From: Lujinxingia vulgaris | GTDB lineage: Bacteria; Myxococcota_A; Bradymonadia; Bradymonadales; Bradymonadaceae | DNA: 64,000 nt | Direction: 5' to 3' | Assembly: GCF_007997005.1 (NCBI RefSeq) | Contig: NZ_VOSL01000054.1 | Coordinates: forward strand, 186,001 to 250,000 | Shown here: positions 26,046 to 34,154 of the stretch, piece by piece | Position numbering within the stretch: the first letter of the stretch is position 1 | How the letters are laid out: the number at the start of each line of letters is the position of its first letter | The notes under the pieces: generated by a model | What the model was told of the DNA's origin: nothing | Databases searched by the model: none | Seen by the model: only the letters and a program-made list of their open reading frames with translations | Made by a program: the position numbers and the translations under genes

Positions 26046-26294
26046 ATGATTGAAGCAAGCATCATTGTGGAGCGCATTGAGGCCGCCCTGCCCGGCGCCC
26101 GGGTTCAGGTCCAGGATCTGACCGGAACGATGGACCATTATAAGGCGGTGGTGATCTCGGAGCACTTCGCCGGCAAGTCGCTGGTGGCGCGCCATCGCGC
26201 GATCTACCAGGCGCTGGCCGAAGAGATGAAGGGCCCGATCCACGCGCTCACCCTCGAGGTGTTCACCCCCGAAGAGTGGGACGCCCAGGGCTGA
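26046..26294 (+). CDS. BolA-like protein
   Basis: An 82-residue protein with the BolA fold: IVERIEAALPGARVQVQDL, DHYKAVVISEHFAGKSLVARHRAIYQAL, and IHALTLEVFTPEEW. The His of ARHR and the LxVxxxxP end match the BolA/IbaG family, which forms [2Fe-2S]-bridged complexes with CGFS glutaredoxins. The next gene, 115 nt downstream, is precisely such a glutaredoxin. The ATG follows AGGATTGAG. Role in iron-sulphur delivery or redox-linked regulation inferred from the pair. Confidence 0.93.
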   Translation: MIEASIIVERIEAALPGARVQVQDLTGTMDHYKAVVISEHFAGKSLVARHRAIYQALAEEMKGPIHALTLEVFTPEEWDAQG

Positions 26295-26409
26295 AGGTGG
26301 GCGCCGGAATGCGTCTGTGCGACAGGGTGTTGACCCGGCTCAAGGCGCTCCGTATTACCCCCACCGCCAACGCATCGCATCACACCCATAGAACCGATGA
26401 GGCCACACC

Positions 26410-26814
26410 ATGAGTGACCAGAAGAAATCGATCTCGCTTCCCCTTGCCAACCCCGAGAAGAGCGTCGAGGCCCAGCCGCGCACGCGTGATGAGGGAGGCG
26501 ACGTCCTCTCGGAGATCGCGCGCGAAGTGGCTGAGAACCCCGTGCTTCTTTATATGAAAGGGCTTCCTCAGCAGCCGATGTGCGGGTTCTCGGCGCGCGC
26601 GGCAGCGATCCTGGCCAGCTACGGCAAACCCTTCCACGCCGTCGACATCCTGGTCGACCCGGATAAGCGCCAGGGCATCAAAGAATTCTCCAGCTGGCCG
26701 ACCATCCCCCAGGTCTACATCGGCGGGGAGTTTGTCGGTGGCTCCGACATCCTGATGCAGCTCCATGAGAGCGGCGAGTTGGGCAAACTTATCGCGTCGG
26801 TCAGTGGCGAGTGA
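26410..26814 (+). CDS. grxD: Monothiol CGFS glutaredoxin
   Basis: A 134-residue protein. Residues 1-35 are an extra N-terminal segment rich in polar residues. The glutaredoxin domain includes VLLYMKGLPQQPMCGFSARA (active CGFS with the preceding Lys), WPTIPQVYIGGEFVGGSDIL (TVP-type cis-Pro loop and GG..D glutathione-binding motif). CGFS glutaredoxins bind and transfer [2Fe-2S] clusters. Pairing with bolA directly upstream is the well-known association. No terminator with a T run was seen behind it, only a G-C hairpin. Confidence 0.96.
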   Translation: MSDQKKSISLPLANPEKSVEAQPRTRDEGGDVLSEIAREVAENPVLLYMKGLPQQPMCGFSARAAAILASYGKPFHAVDILVDPDKRQGIKEFSSWPTIPQVYIGGEFVGGSDILMQLHESGELGKLIASVSGE

Positions 26815-26868
26815 TCGGGGGTTGAGGGCGCCGCGATGACGCGCGGTGCCCGGCCCGAGCACTGTCGC

Positions 26869-26897
26869 TTGACAGCGATGGGGTTGCGCTTTAGGTT
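26869..26897 (+). promoter_or_regulatory. Candidate rpsP operon promoter
   Basis: TTGACA (26869-26874) and TAGGTT (26892-26897) are 17 nt apart. The -35 is perfect, the -10 fair. About 110 nt of leader would precede rpsP. Confidence 0.6.
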
Positions 26898-27013
26898 GCC
26901 CCACCTTTGTACGGTCCTCTAAAAGCGTGGACTGTTGGCTGCAGGTCTACGCGCTTCGAACTCATAGTAAATCACAGCACGAACCAGCTTATTAAAGCGG
27001 AGATGAAACTCAC

Positions 27014-27541
27014 ATGACTGTCCGACTTCGACTTCAACGCCATGGCGCCAAAAAGCGTCCCTTCTACCGTGTGGTTGCCGCCGACCAGCGCTCTCCCCGT
27101 GATGGTCGCTTCATTGAGGTGCTGGGCACCTACGATCCGATGCAAGAGCCGGCTGCGGTTCGCCTTAACAGCGAGCGCGTCGACTACTGGCTCAGCGTGG
27201 GCGCGCAGCCCAGCGACACCGTTCGCTCGCTGATCCGCAAGCTTCGCCGTGGCGAGCTGGGCATCGACCTGGCCGCCGAAGGCGCCGAGAAGGCCGCCAA
27301 GGAAGCCGCCGCCCTGGCCAAGAAGGAAGCTCTCGAAGCTGCCCGCGCCAAGGTCGCCGAAGAAGCCAAGGCTGCGGAAGCCAAGAAGGCGGAAGAGGAA
27401 GCCGCCAAGAAAGCGGAAGCCGAAGTTGCCAAGGCCGCTGAAGCTGCCAAGGCCGAAGAAGGCGCCGCCGAAGGTGAGAGCGCTGAGGGCGACGACGCCG
27501 AAGGCGACGCCGAAGCCAAGACCGAAGGCGAAGAAGGCTGA
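27014..27541 (+). CDS. rpsP: 30S ribosomal protein S16 with long Ala/Glu/Lys C-terminal extension
   Basis: The S16 core is residues 1-85 ([50 protein letters not shown]). Most S16 proteins end there, at 75-100 residues; this one has about 90 more, made of Ala, Lys and Glu in a helix-prone pattern and ending in an acidic stretch ([17 protein letters not shown]). The tail encodes no recognised domain; it would reach from the 30S surface. ATG 27014, with GGAG 10 nt upstream. First gene of rpsP-khpA-rimM-trmD. A hairpin terminator-like element follows at once. Confidence 0.97.
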   Translation: MTVRLRLQRHGAKKRPFYRVVAADQRSPRDGRFIEVLGTYDPMQEPAAVRLNSERVDYWLSVGAQPSDTVRSLIRKLRRGELGIDLAAEGAEKAAKEAAALAKKEALEAARAKVAEEAKAAEAKKAEEEAAKKAEAEVAKAAEAAKAEEGAAEGESAEGDDAEGDAEAKTEGEEG

Positions 27542-27569
27542 GCCAGCTTTCTTGCTTTGAGTAGTCTGT

Positions 27570-27604
27570 GACGAGCCCGTTTTTTGACGGGCTCGTCGCG
27601 TTTT
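27570..27604 (+). terminator. Hairpin after rpsP, partial terminator or processing site
   Basis: GACGAGCCCGT pairs with ACGGGCTCGTC (11 bp, 6-nt T-rich loop) and GCGTTTTAA follows. Only 20 nt later khpA starts, so it may set the ratio of S16 to downstream genes. Confidence 0.65.
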
Positions 27605-27623
27605 AACCTTAAGGAATGACGCG

Positions 27624-27890
27624 ATGAGCAACCACACCGCCGAAGATGCCCTGAAGAGCTACGAAGAGCTGGTGCGATTCCTGGCCGGCTCGCTCCTGGA
27701 TGATGACGTCGAGTTTGAGGTGCGCGCGCACGCCCACCGCGACCAACTCCTGGTGGAGCTGGCCGTGGAAGAGGCGCATCGCGGGCGCGTGATCGGCCGG
27801 GGCGGCCGCATCGCCCGGGCGATGCGCACGCTGGTCGACGCCGCCGCTGTCCCCAACCACCTGCCGGTGGTCATCGACATCGTCGACTGA
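27624..27890 (+). CDS. khpA: KhpA-type KH domain RNA-binding protein
   Basis: An 88-residue protein, ATG 27624 after AAGGA. The type II KH core reads VRAHAHRDQLLVELAVEEAHRGRVIGRGGRIARAMRTLVDAAA; GRGG is the GxxG loop. The family (YlqC) is found between rpsP and rimM in many bacteria and, in Gram-positives, binds RNA with KhpB. Same strand and 20-nt gap to rimM. In this group a role in translation or small-RNA binding is inferred. Confidence 0.93.
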   Translation: MSNHTAEDALKSYEELVRFLAGSLLDDDVEFEVRAHAHRDQLLVELAVEEAHRGRVIGRGGRIARAMRTLVDAAAVPNHLPVVIDIVD

Positions 27891-27910
27891 GCGTCGCGGA
27901 GCGTTTGCGT

Positions 27911-28465
27911 ATGAGCACGACACCCAACGAAAAGGTGGAGCTGGCCAAAGTCGGGCGCCCTCACGGCGTCTACGGCGATGTGCGCCTGCATCTTTTTAAC
28001 GCCGACTCCGAGGTCCTTGATGAGGGCGTCCAGGTCACCATCAAGACCGATCGCGAAGAGCTGGAGTTGACCATCGAGCGTTTTCGCCAGGGCCCGAAGT
28101 TTGCCATGGTGAAGTTCAAGGGCATCCAGGGCCGCGAGGGCGCCGAGCGCATCAAGCACGGCATCGTCTCGGTGGATTTTGATCTTCTGCCAGAGCTCGA
28201 CGATGACGAGTTCTACCTGATGGAAGTCATCGGTTTCCCGGTCGTGGTCGCCACCGAGGAAGATGGCGACGCCGCCGAGGATGCCGAGCCCATCGGCACC
28301 ATCGACCGCTTCTTTGAGACGGGCGCCAACGACGTGCTCGTGGTCAAGCGCACCGACGGCTCCGAGCTTTTTGTGCCCTACGTCGAGCATGCGGTCAGCT
28401 ATGTCGATCTGGAGGCTCCGGCGGTGGTCTTACAGCCCCTGGAGATCTGGACCCCTGCCGATTGA
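27911..28465 (+). CDS. rimM: Ribosome maturation factor RimM
   Basis: The ATG at 27911 is chosen over the TTG at 27905 in the same frame; GGAG lies 11 nt upstream. 184 residues. The N-terminal barrel starts ELAKVGRPHGVYGDVRLHLFN; the PRC-barrel half has DDDEFYLMEVIGFPVVV and PIGTIDRFFETGANDVLVVKR.. FVPYVEHAVSYVDL. RimM helps assemble the 30S head with S19. The EDGDAAEDAE insert near residue 120 is acidic. Follows khpA, precedes trmD. Confidence 0.97.
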   Translation: MSTTPNEKVELAKVGRPHGVYGDVRLHLFNADSEVLDEGVQVTIKTDREELELTIERFRQGPKFAMVKFKGIQGREGAERIKHGIVSVDFDLLPELDDDEFYLMEVIGFPVVVATEEDGDAAEDAEPIGTIDRFFETGANDVLVVKRTDGSELFVPYVEHAVSYVDLEAPAVVLQPLEIWTPAD

Positions 28466-28528
28466 GCGTTTCGGCTCCAGACCGCCCCACCGCGCCCGCC
28501 ACCACCGCCCCGCCCTCCCCGCCTGGAG

Positions 28529-29257
28529 ATGACGTTGAGCACGCCCTTCCCCGTTGAGATCCTCACGCTCTTCCCCGACTTCTTCGACGGCCCACTGCGC
28601 ATCAGCCTGACCGGCAAAGCCATTGAGCGCGGGCACTTCTCGGTGAACTGCGTCGACATCCGCGATTTCACGCACGACAAGCACCGCACCTGCGATGACG
28701 TCCCTTACGGCGGCGGCGCGGGCATGGTCATGAAGCCCGAGCCGCTGGTGGCCGCGCTGGAGCAGGCCCGAGAACGCCACCCCGACGTGCCACGTATTTT
28801 AATGTCGCCCCAGGGCGAGCCCTTTAGCCAGAAGATCGCCCGCGAGCTCGCCGAGGGGCCGGGCATGATCCTTGTGTGCGGCCGCTACGAAGGCGTGGAT
28901 GAGCGCGTGCGTCAGCACTGGATCGATCGCGAGATCTCCATTGGCGACTATGTGCTCACCGGCGGGGAGGTCGCCTCGATGGTCGTCATCGACGCCGTCA
29001 CTCGCCTCCTCCCGGGCGTGCTGGGAAACCAGGAGTCGATCAGCGAAGAGAGCTTCTCGGCGCCCATGCTCGAATACCCGCAGTACACCCGCCCCCGCGA
29101 GTTTCGTGGCTTCGAGGTGCCCGAGATTCTGCTCAGCGGCGACCACGGACGCATCGCCGCCTGGCGGCAGGAGCAGGCGCTCGCGCGCACGAAGGCGCGC
29201 CGCCCCGATCTTCTGGAACGCCGCGACGCGTCGCCCGATAGCGAGTCTGAGCGTTGA
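28529..29257 (+). CDS. trmD: tRNA (guanine-37-N1)-methyltransferase
   Basis: TrmD methylates G37 of tRNAs with SAM. 242 residues: [11 protein letters not shown] start, [72 protein letters not shown] (the trefoil-knot SAM loop), and [30 protein letters not shown]. Normal length. The ATG at 28529 abuts GGAG with no spacer; an in-frame TTG at 28535 would have the same site at 6 nt, so translation may begin there. rplS, usually next, is elsewhere in this window. Confidence 0.97.
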   Translation: MTLSTPFPVEILTLFPDFFDGPLRISLTGKAIERGHFSVNCVDIRDFTHDKHRTCDDVPYGGGAGMVMKPEPLVAALEQARERHPDVPRILMSPQGEPFSQKIARELAEGPGMILVCGRYEGVDERVRQHWIDREISIGDYVLTGGEVASMVVIDAVTRLLPGVLGNQESISEESFSAPMLEYPQYTRPREFRGFEVPEILLSGDHGRIAAWRQEQALARTKARRPDLLERRDASPDSESER

Positions 29258-29428
29258 GATAAGGCGACTTTTTTCGTTGGTGCCGGTCGTTCACGAACCC
29301 GAACCTCCGACAGAATCACCAACAAAAACAACACCTTAGACACACCACCGCTACCTTCACCTGACGTCGTTCGTCCCTCTTCGCGTCCCGCATGCCGGCA
29401 GCACGAAGAGGTCTTCACCGAACGTCAC

Positions 29429-29458
29429 TTGAACTTTGTTCCGGCGCGTCAATATACT
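29429..29458 (+). promoter_or_regulatory. frmR promoter
   Basis: TTGAAC (29429-29434) and TATACT (29453-29458) are spaced 18 nt apart. The likely start of transcription is near 29465, within the operator at 29458-29471, so a bound repressor would block RNA polymerase. Confidence 0.6.
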
Positions 29459-29471
29459 ATACCCCGGTATA
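29458..29471 (+). promoter_or_regulatory. Candidate FrmR operator
   Basis: TATACC-CC-GGTATA is an inverted repeat with a C/G-rich middle and A/T-rich arms, the plan of RcnR/FrmR-type operators. It covers the downstream end of the -10 box and the start site of frmR. The base pattern is direct; the repressor assignment is inferred from the adjacent FrmR gene. Confidence 0.55.
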
Positions 29472-29487
29472 CCAAGGGAGGAGTTCG

Positions 29488-29766
29488 ATGCCTTACACCG
29501 AGAAAGAAAAGAAACGCGTGCTGGCGCGGGTTCGCCGCGTCAAAGGACAGCTCAACGCGCTGGAGAGCGCGCTGGAAGAAGGCACCGAGTGCAGCTCGGT
29601 GCTCCAGCAGATCGCCGCGATCCGCGGGGCGGTCACCGGCGTGATGCGCCAGGTGCTCGAAGCGCACGTGCGCGAGACCTTCGGCAGCGCCGCCGAGCTT
29701 CCCGCCGGCCAGCGCGATGAAGCCGTCGAGGATCTCAACGATCTGATCCGCTCCTACCTCAAGTAG
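29488..29766 (+). CDS. frmR: FrmR formaldehyde-sensing repressor
   Basis: A 92-residue all-helical repressor of the FrmR/RcnR/CsoR (DUF156) family, ATG 29488 with GGGAGGAG upstream. Pro2, Cys35 and His60 fall at the same positions as in E. coli FrmR, where Pro2 and Cys35 are cross-linked by formaldehyde, so the sensor chemistry is kept. Core: RVRRVKGQLNALESALE, ECSSVLQQIAAIRGA, HVRETF. The extra 20 residues at the C-terminus exceed E. coli FrmR. It is followed by frmA (49 nt) and preceded by its own probable operator, so it should derepress on formaldehyde. Confidence 0.95.
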   Translation: MPYTEKEKKRVLARVRRVKGQLNALESALEEGTECSSVLQQIAAIRGAVTGVMRQVLEAHVRETFGSAAELPAGQRDEAVEDLNDLIRSYLK

Positions 29767-29785
29767 TCCGCCGGGAACGCCGTGA

Positions 29786-30925
<1,140 letters not shown>

Positions 30926-30935
30926 GACAGGCATG

Positions 30936-30972
30936 ACGCCGGGCCGAGGAGAATCTCGGCCCGGCGTTTTTC
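30936..30972 (+). terminator. Intrinsic terminator between frmA and frmB
   Basis: Perfect 13-bp stem ACGCCGGGCCGAG with a 6-nt loop GAGAAT, followed by TTTTTC. Strong enough to end the frmRA transcript, leaving frmB to read-through or its own promoter. Confidence 0.85.
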
Positions 30973-31026
30973 ATTGCGGCCCACCACAAACGACAAAAAC
31001 CCTTATCCTATCAAGGACTTACACTC

Positions 31027-31857
31027 ATGGAACGCGTAGAGACTTATGCGAGTTTTGGCGGCACCCAGGAGGTCTGGAAGCATCGCTCTGAGGTACTGGA
31101 CTGCGAGATGACGTTTGCCGTTTACCTTCCGCCGGCGGCCGCCGAGGGCCCCTGCCCGGTGCTCTACTGGCTGAGCGGGCTGACCTGCACCGAGCAGAAT
31201 TTTATCACCAAGGCCGGCGCGCAGCGTTACGCAGCGGAGGAAGGCGTCATCATCGTCGCGCCCGACACGAGCCCGCGTGGCGAGGATGTCGCCGATGCCG
31301 AGGGCTACGATCTTGGGAAGGGTGCGGGCTTTTATGTCAACGCCACCGAGAAGCCCTGGGCTGCGCATTATCAGATGCACGATTATGTGGTCGATGAGCT
31401 CCCGACGCTGATCGAGGCGCGTTTTCCGACGAACGAAAAACGCGCGATCTTCGGGCACTCGATGGGCGGGCATGGCGCGCTGGTGCTGGCGCTGCGCAAC
31501 CCGGGCCGCTACGCCAGCGTCTCGGCTTTTTCACCGATCGTGGCGCCCACACAGGTGCCCTGGGGCGAGAAGGCGTTGGGGGCGTATCTGGGCGAGGACC
31601 GGGAGGCGTGGAAGGGCTGGGACGCCACCGAGCTTGTGGCCTCGGCCAGCGAGCGGCTCCCGCTGCTCATCGACCAGGGCGACGCGGACCAGTTTCTGGC
31701 CGAGCAGCTGCAGCCGGAGCGCCTGGTGAGTGCCTGCGAGGAGGTGGGGCACCCGATCGAGCTGCGTTTGCAGCCGGGCTACGACCACTCGTACTACTTC
31801 ATCGCGAGCTTCATCGGCGATCATATCCGCCATCATGCCGAGGCGCTGAAAGGTTGA
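31027..31857 (+). CDS. frmB: S-formylglutathione hydrolase
   Basis: A 276-residue serine hydrolase of the esterase D family. [21 protein letters not shown] and [14 protein letters not shown] are specific to this family; the nucleophile is in [18 protein letters not shown], with catalytic Asp near DQGDADQF and His in [13 protein letters not shown]. It converts S-formylglutathione to formate and glutathione. Translated from ATG 31027 after AAGGA about 10 nt upstream. It stands downstream of the frmA terminator and a promoter of its own was not clearly found in the 54-nt gap. Confidence 0.96.
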   Translation: MERVETYASFGGTQEVWKHRSEVLDCEMTFAVYLPPAAAEGPCPVLYWLSGLTCTEQNFITKAGAQRYAAEEGVIIVAPDTSPRGEDVADAEGYDLGKGAGFYVNATEKPWAAHYQMHDYVVDELPTLIEARFPTNEKRAIFGHSMGGHGALVLALRNPGRYASVSAFSPIVAPTQVPWGEKALGAYLGEDREAWKGWDATELVASASERLPLLIDQGDADQFLAEQLQPERLVSACEEVGHPIELRLQPGYDHSYYFIASFIGDHIRHHAEALKG

Positions 31858-31902
31858 CGTCAGCGCATCAAAACTGCCTCATCGCAAGGTGGCATGCGAT
31901 CT

Positions 31903-32184
31903 TCAGGACCTTGTACGCTCCGGGTCCGAGGCGTCATCCGCCGGCGCGTTGCGCCGGCGGATGTCCACGCCGACCTTAAGCGCCAGAATGAACAACCCGG
32001 CGCCGTGCATCATAAAGTCAAAGATGTAGATGGGCTCGGTGAGCTCTCCTCGAACGAGCATCCCGGTGGTCTCCACCAGGTGAGGCTCCGGCTTAAAGGG
32101 GGCAAGCGCCAGGAGCAGCGCCAGGGGAATCAGGAGCTTGTACGACAACGCGTCGAGCCATCGGGTGTACCAGGTCGTCTTCAT
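31903..32184 (-). CDS. Small two-helix membrane protein
   Basis: A 93-residue protein, ATG 32184. LSYKLLIPLALLLALAPF (about 12-30) and a second hydrophobic stretch FDFMMHGAGLFILALKVGV (about 55-73) are likely membrane helices; the sequence between them is PEPHLVETTGMLVRGELTEP. The pattern resembles a small conserved membrane protein of unknown function that occurs near transporter genes in several proteobacteria. The C-terminal part includes a perfect 13-bp DNA palindrome (31935-31963). Its divergent neighbour is a beta-barrel protein, but no functional link is proven. Confidence 0.65.
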   Translation of the reverse strand: MKTTWYTRWLDALSYKLLIPLALLLALAPFKPEPHLVETTGMLVRGELTEPIYIFDFMMHGAGLFILALKVGVDIRRRNAPADDASDPERTRS

Positions 32185-32520
32185 CGATATTGCACTCGTT
32201 GGTCTTCAGTGAAGGGGAGACGTTCGCCTCTTCTACGACGAAGCACCCTGACACGCCATGCGACAGCCCTGTGTGGCGAGTGCTCGGTCCTCATTGTAGG
32301 GAACTCGCCAGCCCGTCCAACATGCCCGAGGCTGAATCCACGCGGGTGCATGTGCTCCTCGTCATCGTCGACGCCTTCGCACCCCATGGCACGCATGCTG
32401 CCGGAGCAGGCGTCACGGCAGCCGGAGATCGTTGCGAGCCCCCTAAGGCCATGACAGGATGCCCCTCCCAGGCTTTGCCCCGGATGTTGAATGGAAGATG
32501 CCACCGAGGAGCACTCTGCG
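32185..32520. other. Divergent intergenic region without a recognisable element
   Basis: 336 nt between the small membrane protein and the beta-barrel gene. No strong -35/-10 pair or hairpin with a T run was found; short open frames here lack ribosome sites and lack family resemblance. GAGGAG at 32506-32511 is the ribosome site of the next gene. Confidence 0.4.
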
Positions 32521-34149
32521 ATGCGCTCGCCACACACCAGTTCTGGTCACCCGCGACGACGCCCGGCTCTGGCCGCGCTCAGCGCCTGCCTGACCTTATC
32601 CCTGTCGGCTGCGGCACAGGCCCAGGTCCCGGAGATCCCGCCTCTCGACGACGATGAGGCCTCCGAGGGGCGCGTGGTGGAGCTTGCGCCCCCGCGTCTC
32701 AATCCGGTCTTTCCGGTCGATGAGCCTCAAAACCCCACCGTGAACGTCGAGGGGCATTATCGCCTGAGCGCCGATGCGTATGAGCGCCCGCTCACCGAGG
32801 GGCTTCGCGGCGGCGTCTACCAGCAACTTCGCCTGGGGAGCACGATTGACCTGGGGACGGTGCAGGCGGTGGCCTCAGCCGATCTTCTCAGCGGGAGGCT
32901 TCTGGGGCGCTCCTACCCTGAACCTCCGCCGGTGGGTGACCACGGTGCGCGCCACTTCCATCACGTGCTCGATGGTGCCGAGCAGACCTTTGCCCCGCGT
33001 GAGCTTTACCTGCGCTGGGAGAGCCCGGTGGGTCGGGTGCAGGCCGGGCTTCAGACCAGCCAGTGGGGCCTGGGGATTCTGGCCAACGACGGTGAGCTTG
33101 AGGACGAGACGCTCTTTGAGCAGCCGGTAGGCGGCGACCGCGTCGCGCGCCTGCTCTTTGCGACCGCGCCTTTTCGCGCCCGCGCCACCCGCAGCTCGCT
33201 CGATGATCTTTTTGTGGCGGTGGGTGCCGACGCGGTGATTCGCGACGAGAACGCCGACATCAACAAAGGCGACCGCGCGCTGCAGGGCATCGCGTCTGTG
33301 GTCTGGCGCCCGGCCCCCAGTGAGATCGGCGTGTACGTGGCGCTGCGCGACCAGACCGACCGGGACGGATCCGAGCTCAACGTGGCGGCCTTTGATCTGG
33401 CCGGCAAACATCAGTTCTATACCCCGCAGGGCTCATGGCGCTTTCGTATCGCCGGGGAGGCGGCGTATCTGCGAGGTGAGACGACCCGCGCCGACGGCAG
33501 TGATCCGACGACTCCCGTGCAGATCGATGCTCTTGGTGCCGCAGCTCACCTCGACATTCTGCACCGCCCGAGCCAGCTGGGCTTAAATCTTCGCTCGGGC
33601 TTTGCCTCCGGCGACGCCGATCCACGCAGCGACAACCTGCATCGCTTCCGTTTCGATCCGAACTACCGCGCCGGGCTCTTGCTCTTCGATCATCATGTGC
33701 CGGCCTACACTGCAGAAGCGGTCGCCGAGGCCGACGATCCTCTGCGCGCCGCGCAACCTCCCCGGGGCATCGACAACCTGGTGGAGACCGGCTCGGTGAG
33801 CAACGCCATCTTCGTGCAACCCACGCTGACCTTCGCCCGCATCGCCGGGCTGGAGCTGGGCGGCGGAGCGCTGCTGGCCTGGGCCCATCGCCCCTGGCGC
33901 GACCTGGCGGGAAGCGTGGAATCCGGCGGCACGGTGATGGGCTTTCGCGGCGCCGGTCCCGAAGCGCGCTACCTGGGCACCGAGGCGCTCCTGGGCGCGC
34001 GCTACTCCCACCTTCTCACCCCGGAGCTCGCGCTGGAGTACCGCGCCGAAGCTGCGATGTTCTGGCCTGGTGAGGTCTTTGACGACGCCGAGGGCCGCCC
34101 CGACGCCCGCACCGCGCTGGTTCGCGCCCACATCACCGCACTCTGGTAA
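32521..34149 (+). CDS. Outer-membrane beta-barrel protein
   Basis: The ATG at 32521 follows GAGGAG; an in-frame ATG at 32491 has no site. A Sec signal (PRRRPALAALSACLTLSLSAAAQAQ) ends near residue 35, then a Pro/acidic linker, then from about 65 alternating polar/hydrophobic strands with aromatic girdles to the end (ALLGARYSHLLTPELALEYRAEA .. AHITALW, a terminal Trp like the Phe of porins). The product (542 aa) is typical of alginate-export or DUF1302-like monomeric porins. It is followed after 5 nt by the GT39 glycosyltransferase gene, so the pair may be co-translated. Substrate unknown. Confidence 0.78.
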   Translation: MRSPHTSSGHPRRRPALAALSACLTLSLSAAAQAQVPEIPPLDDDEASEGRVVELAPPRLNPVFPVDEPQNPTVNVEGHYRLSADAYERPLTEGLRGGVYQQLRLGSTIDLGTVQAVASADLLSGRLLGRSYPEPPPVGDHGARHFHHVLDGAEQTFAPRELYLRWESPVGRVQAGLQTSQWGLGILANDGELEDETLFEQPVGGDRVARLLFATAPFRARATRSSLDDLFVAVGADAVIRDENADINKGDRALQGIASVVWRPAPSEIGVYVALRDQTDRDGSELNVAAFDLAGKHQFYTPQGSWRFRIAGEAAYLRGETTRADGSDPTTPVQIDALGAAAHLDILHRPSQLGLNLRSGFASGDADPRSDNLHRFRFDPNYRAGLLLFDHHVPAYTAEAVAEADDPLRAAQPPRGIDNLVETGSVSNAIFVQPTLTFARIAGLELGGGALLAWAHRPWRDLAGSVESGGTVMGFRGAGPEARYLGTEALLGARYSHLLTPELALEYRAEAAMFWPGEVFDDAEGRPDARTALVRAHITALW

Positions 34150-34154
34150 GCGCT

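Noticed and set aside
31935-31963. Palindrome considered as terminator
   Set aside because: No T run on either side and it lies within the coding frame.
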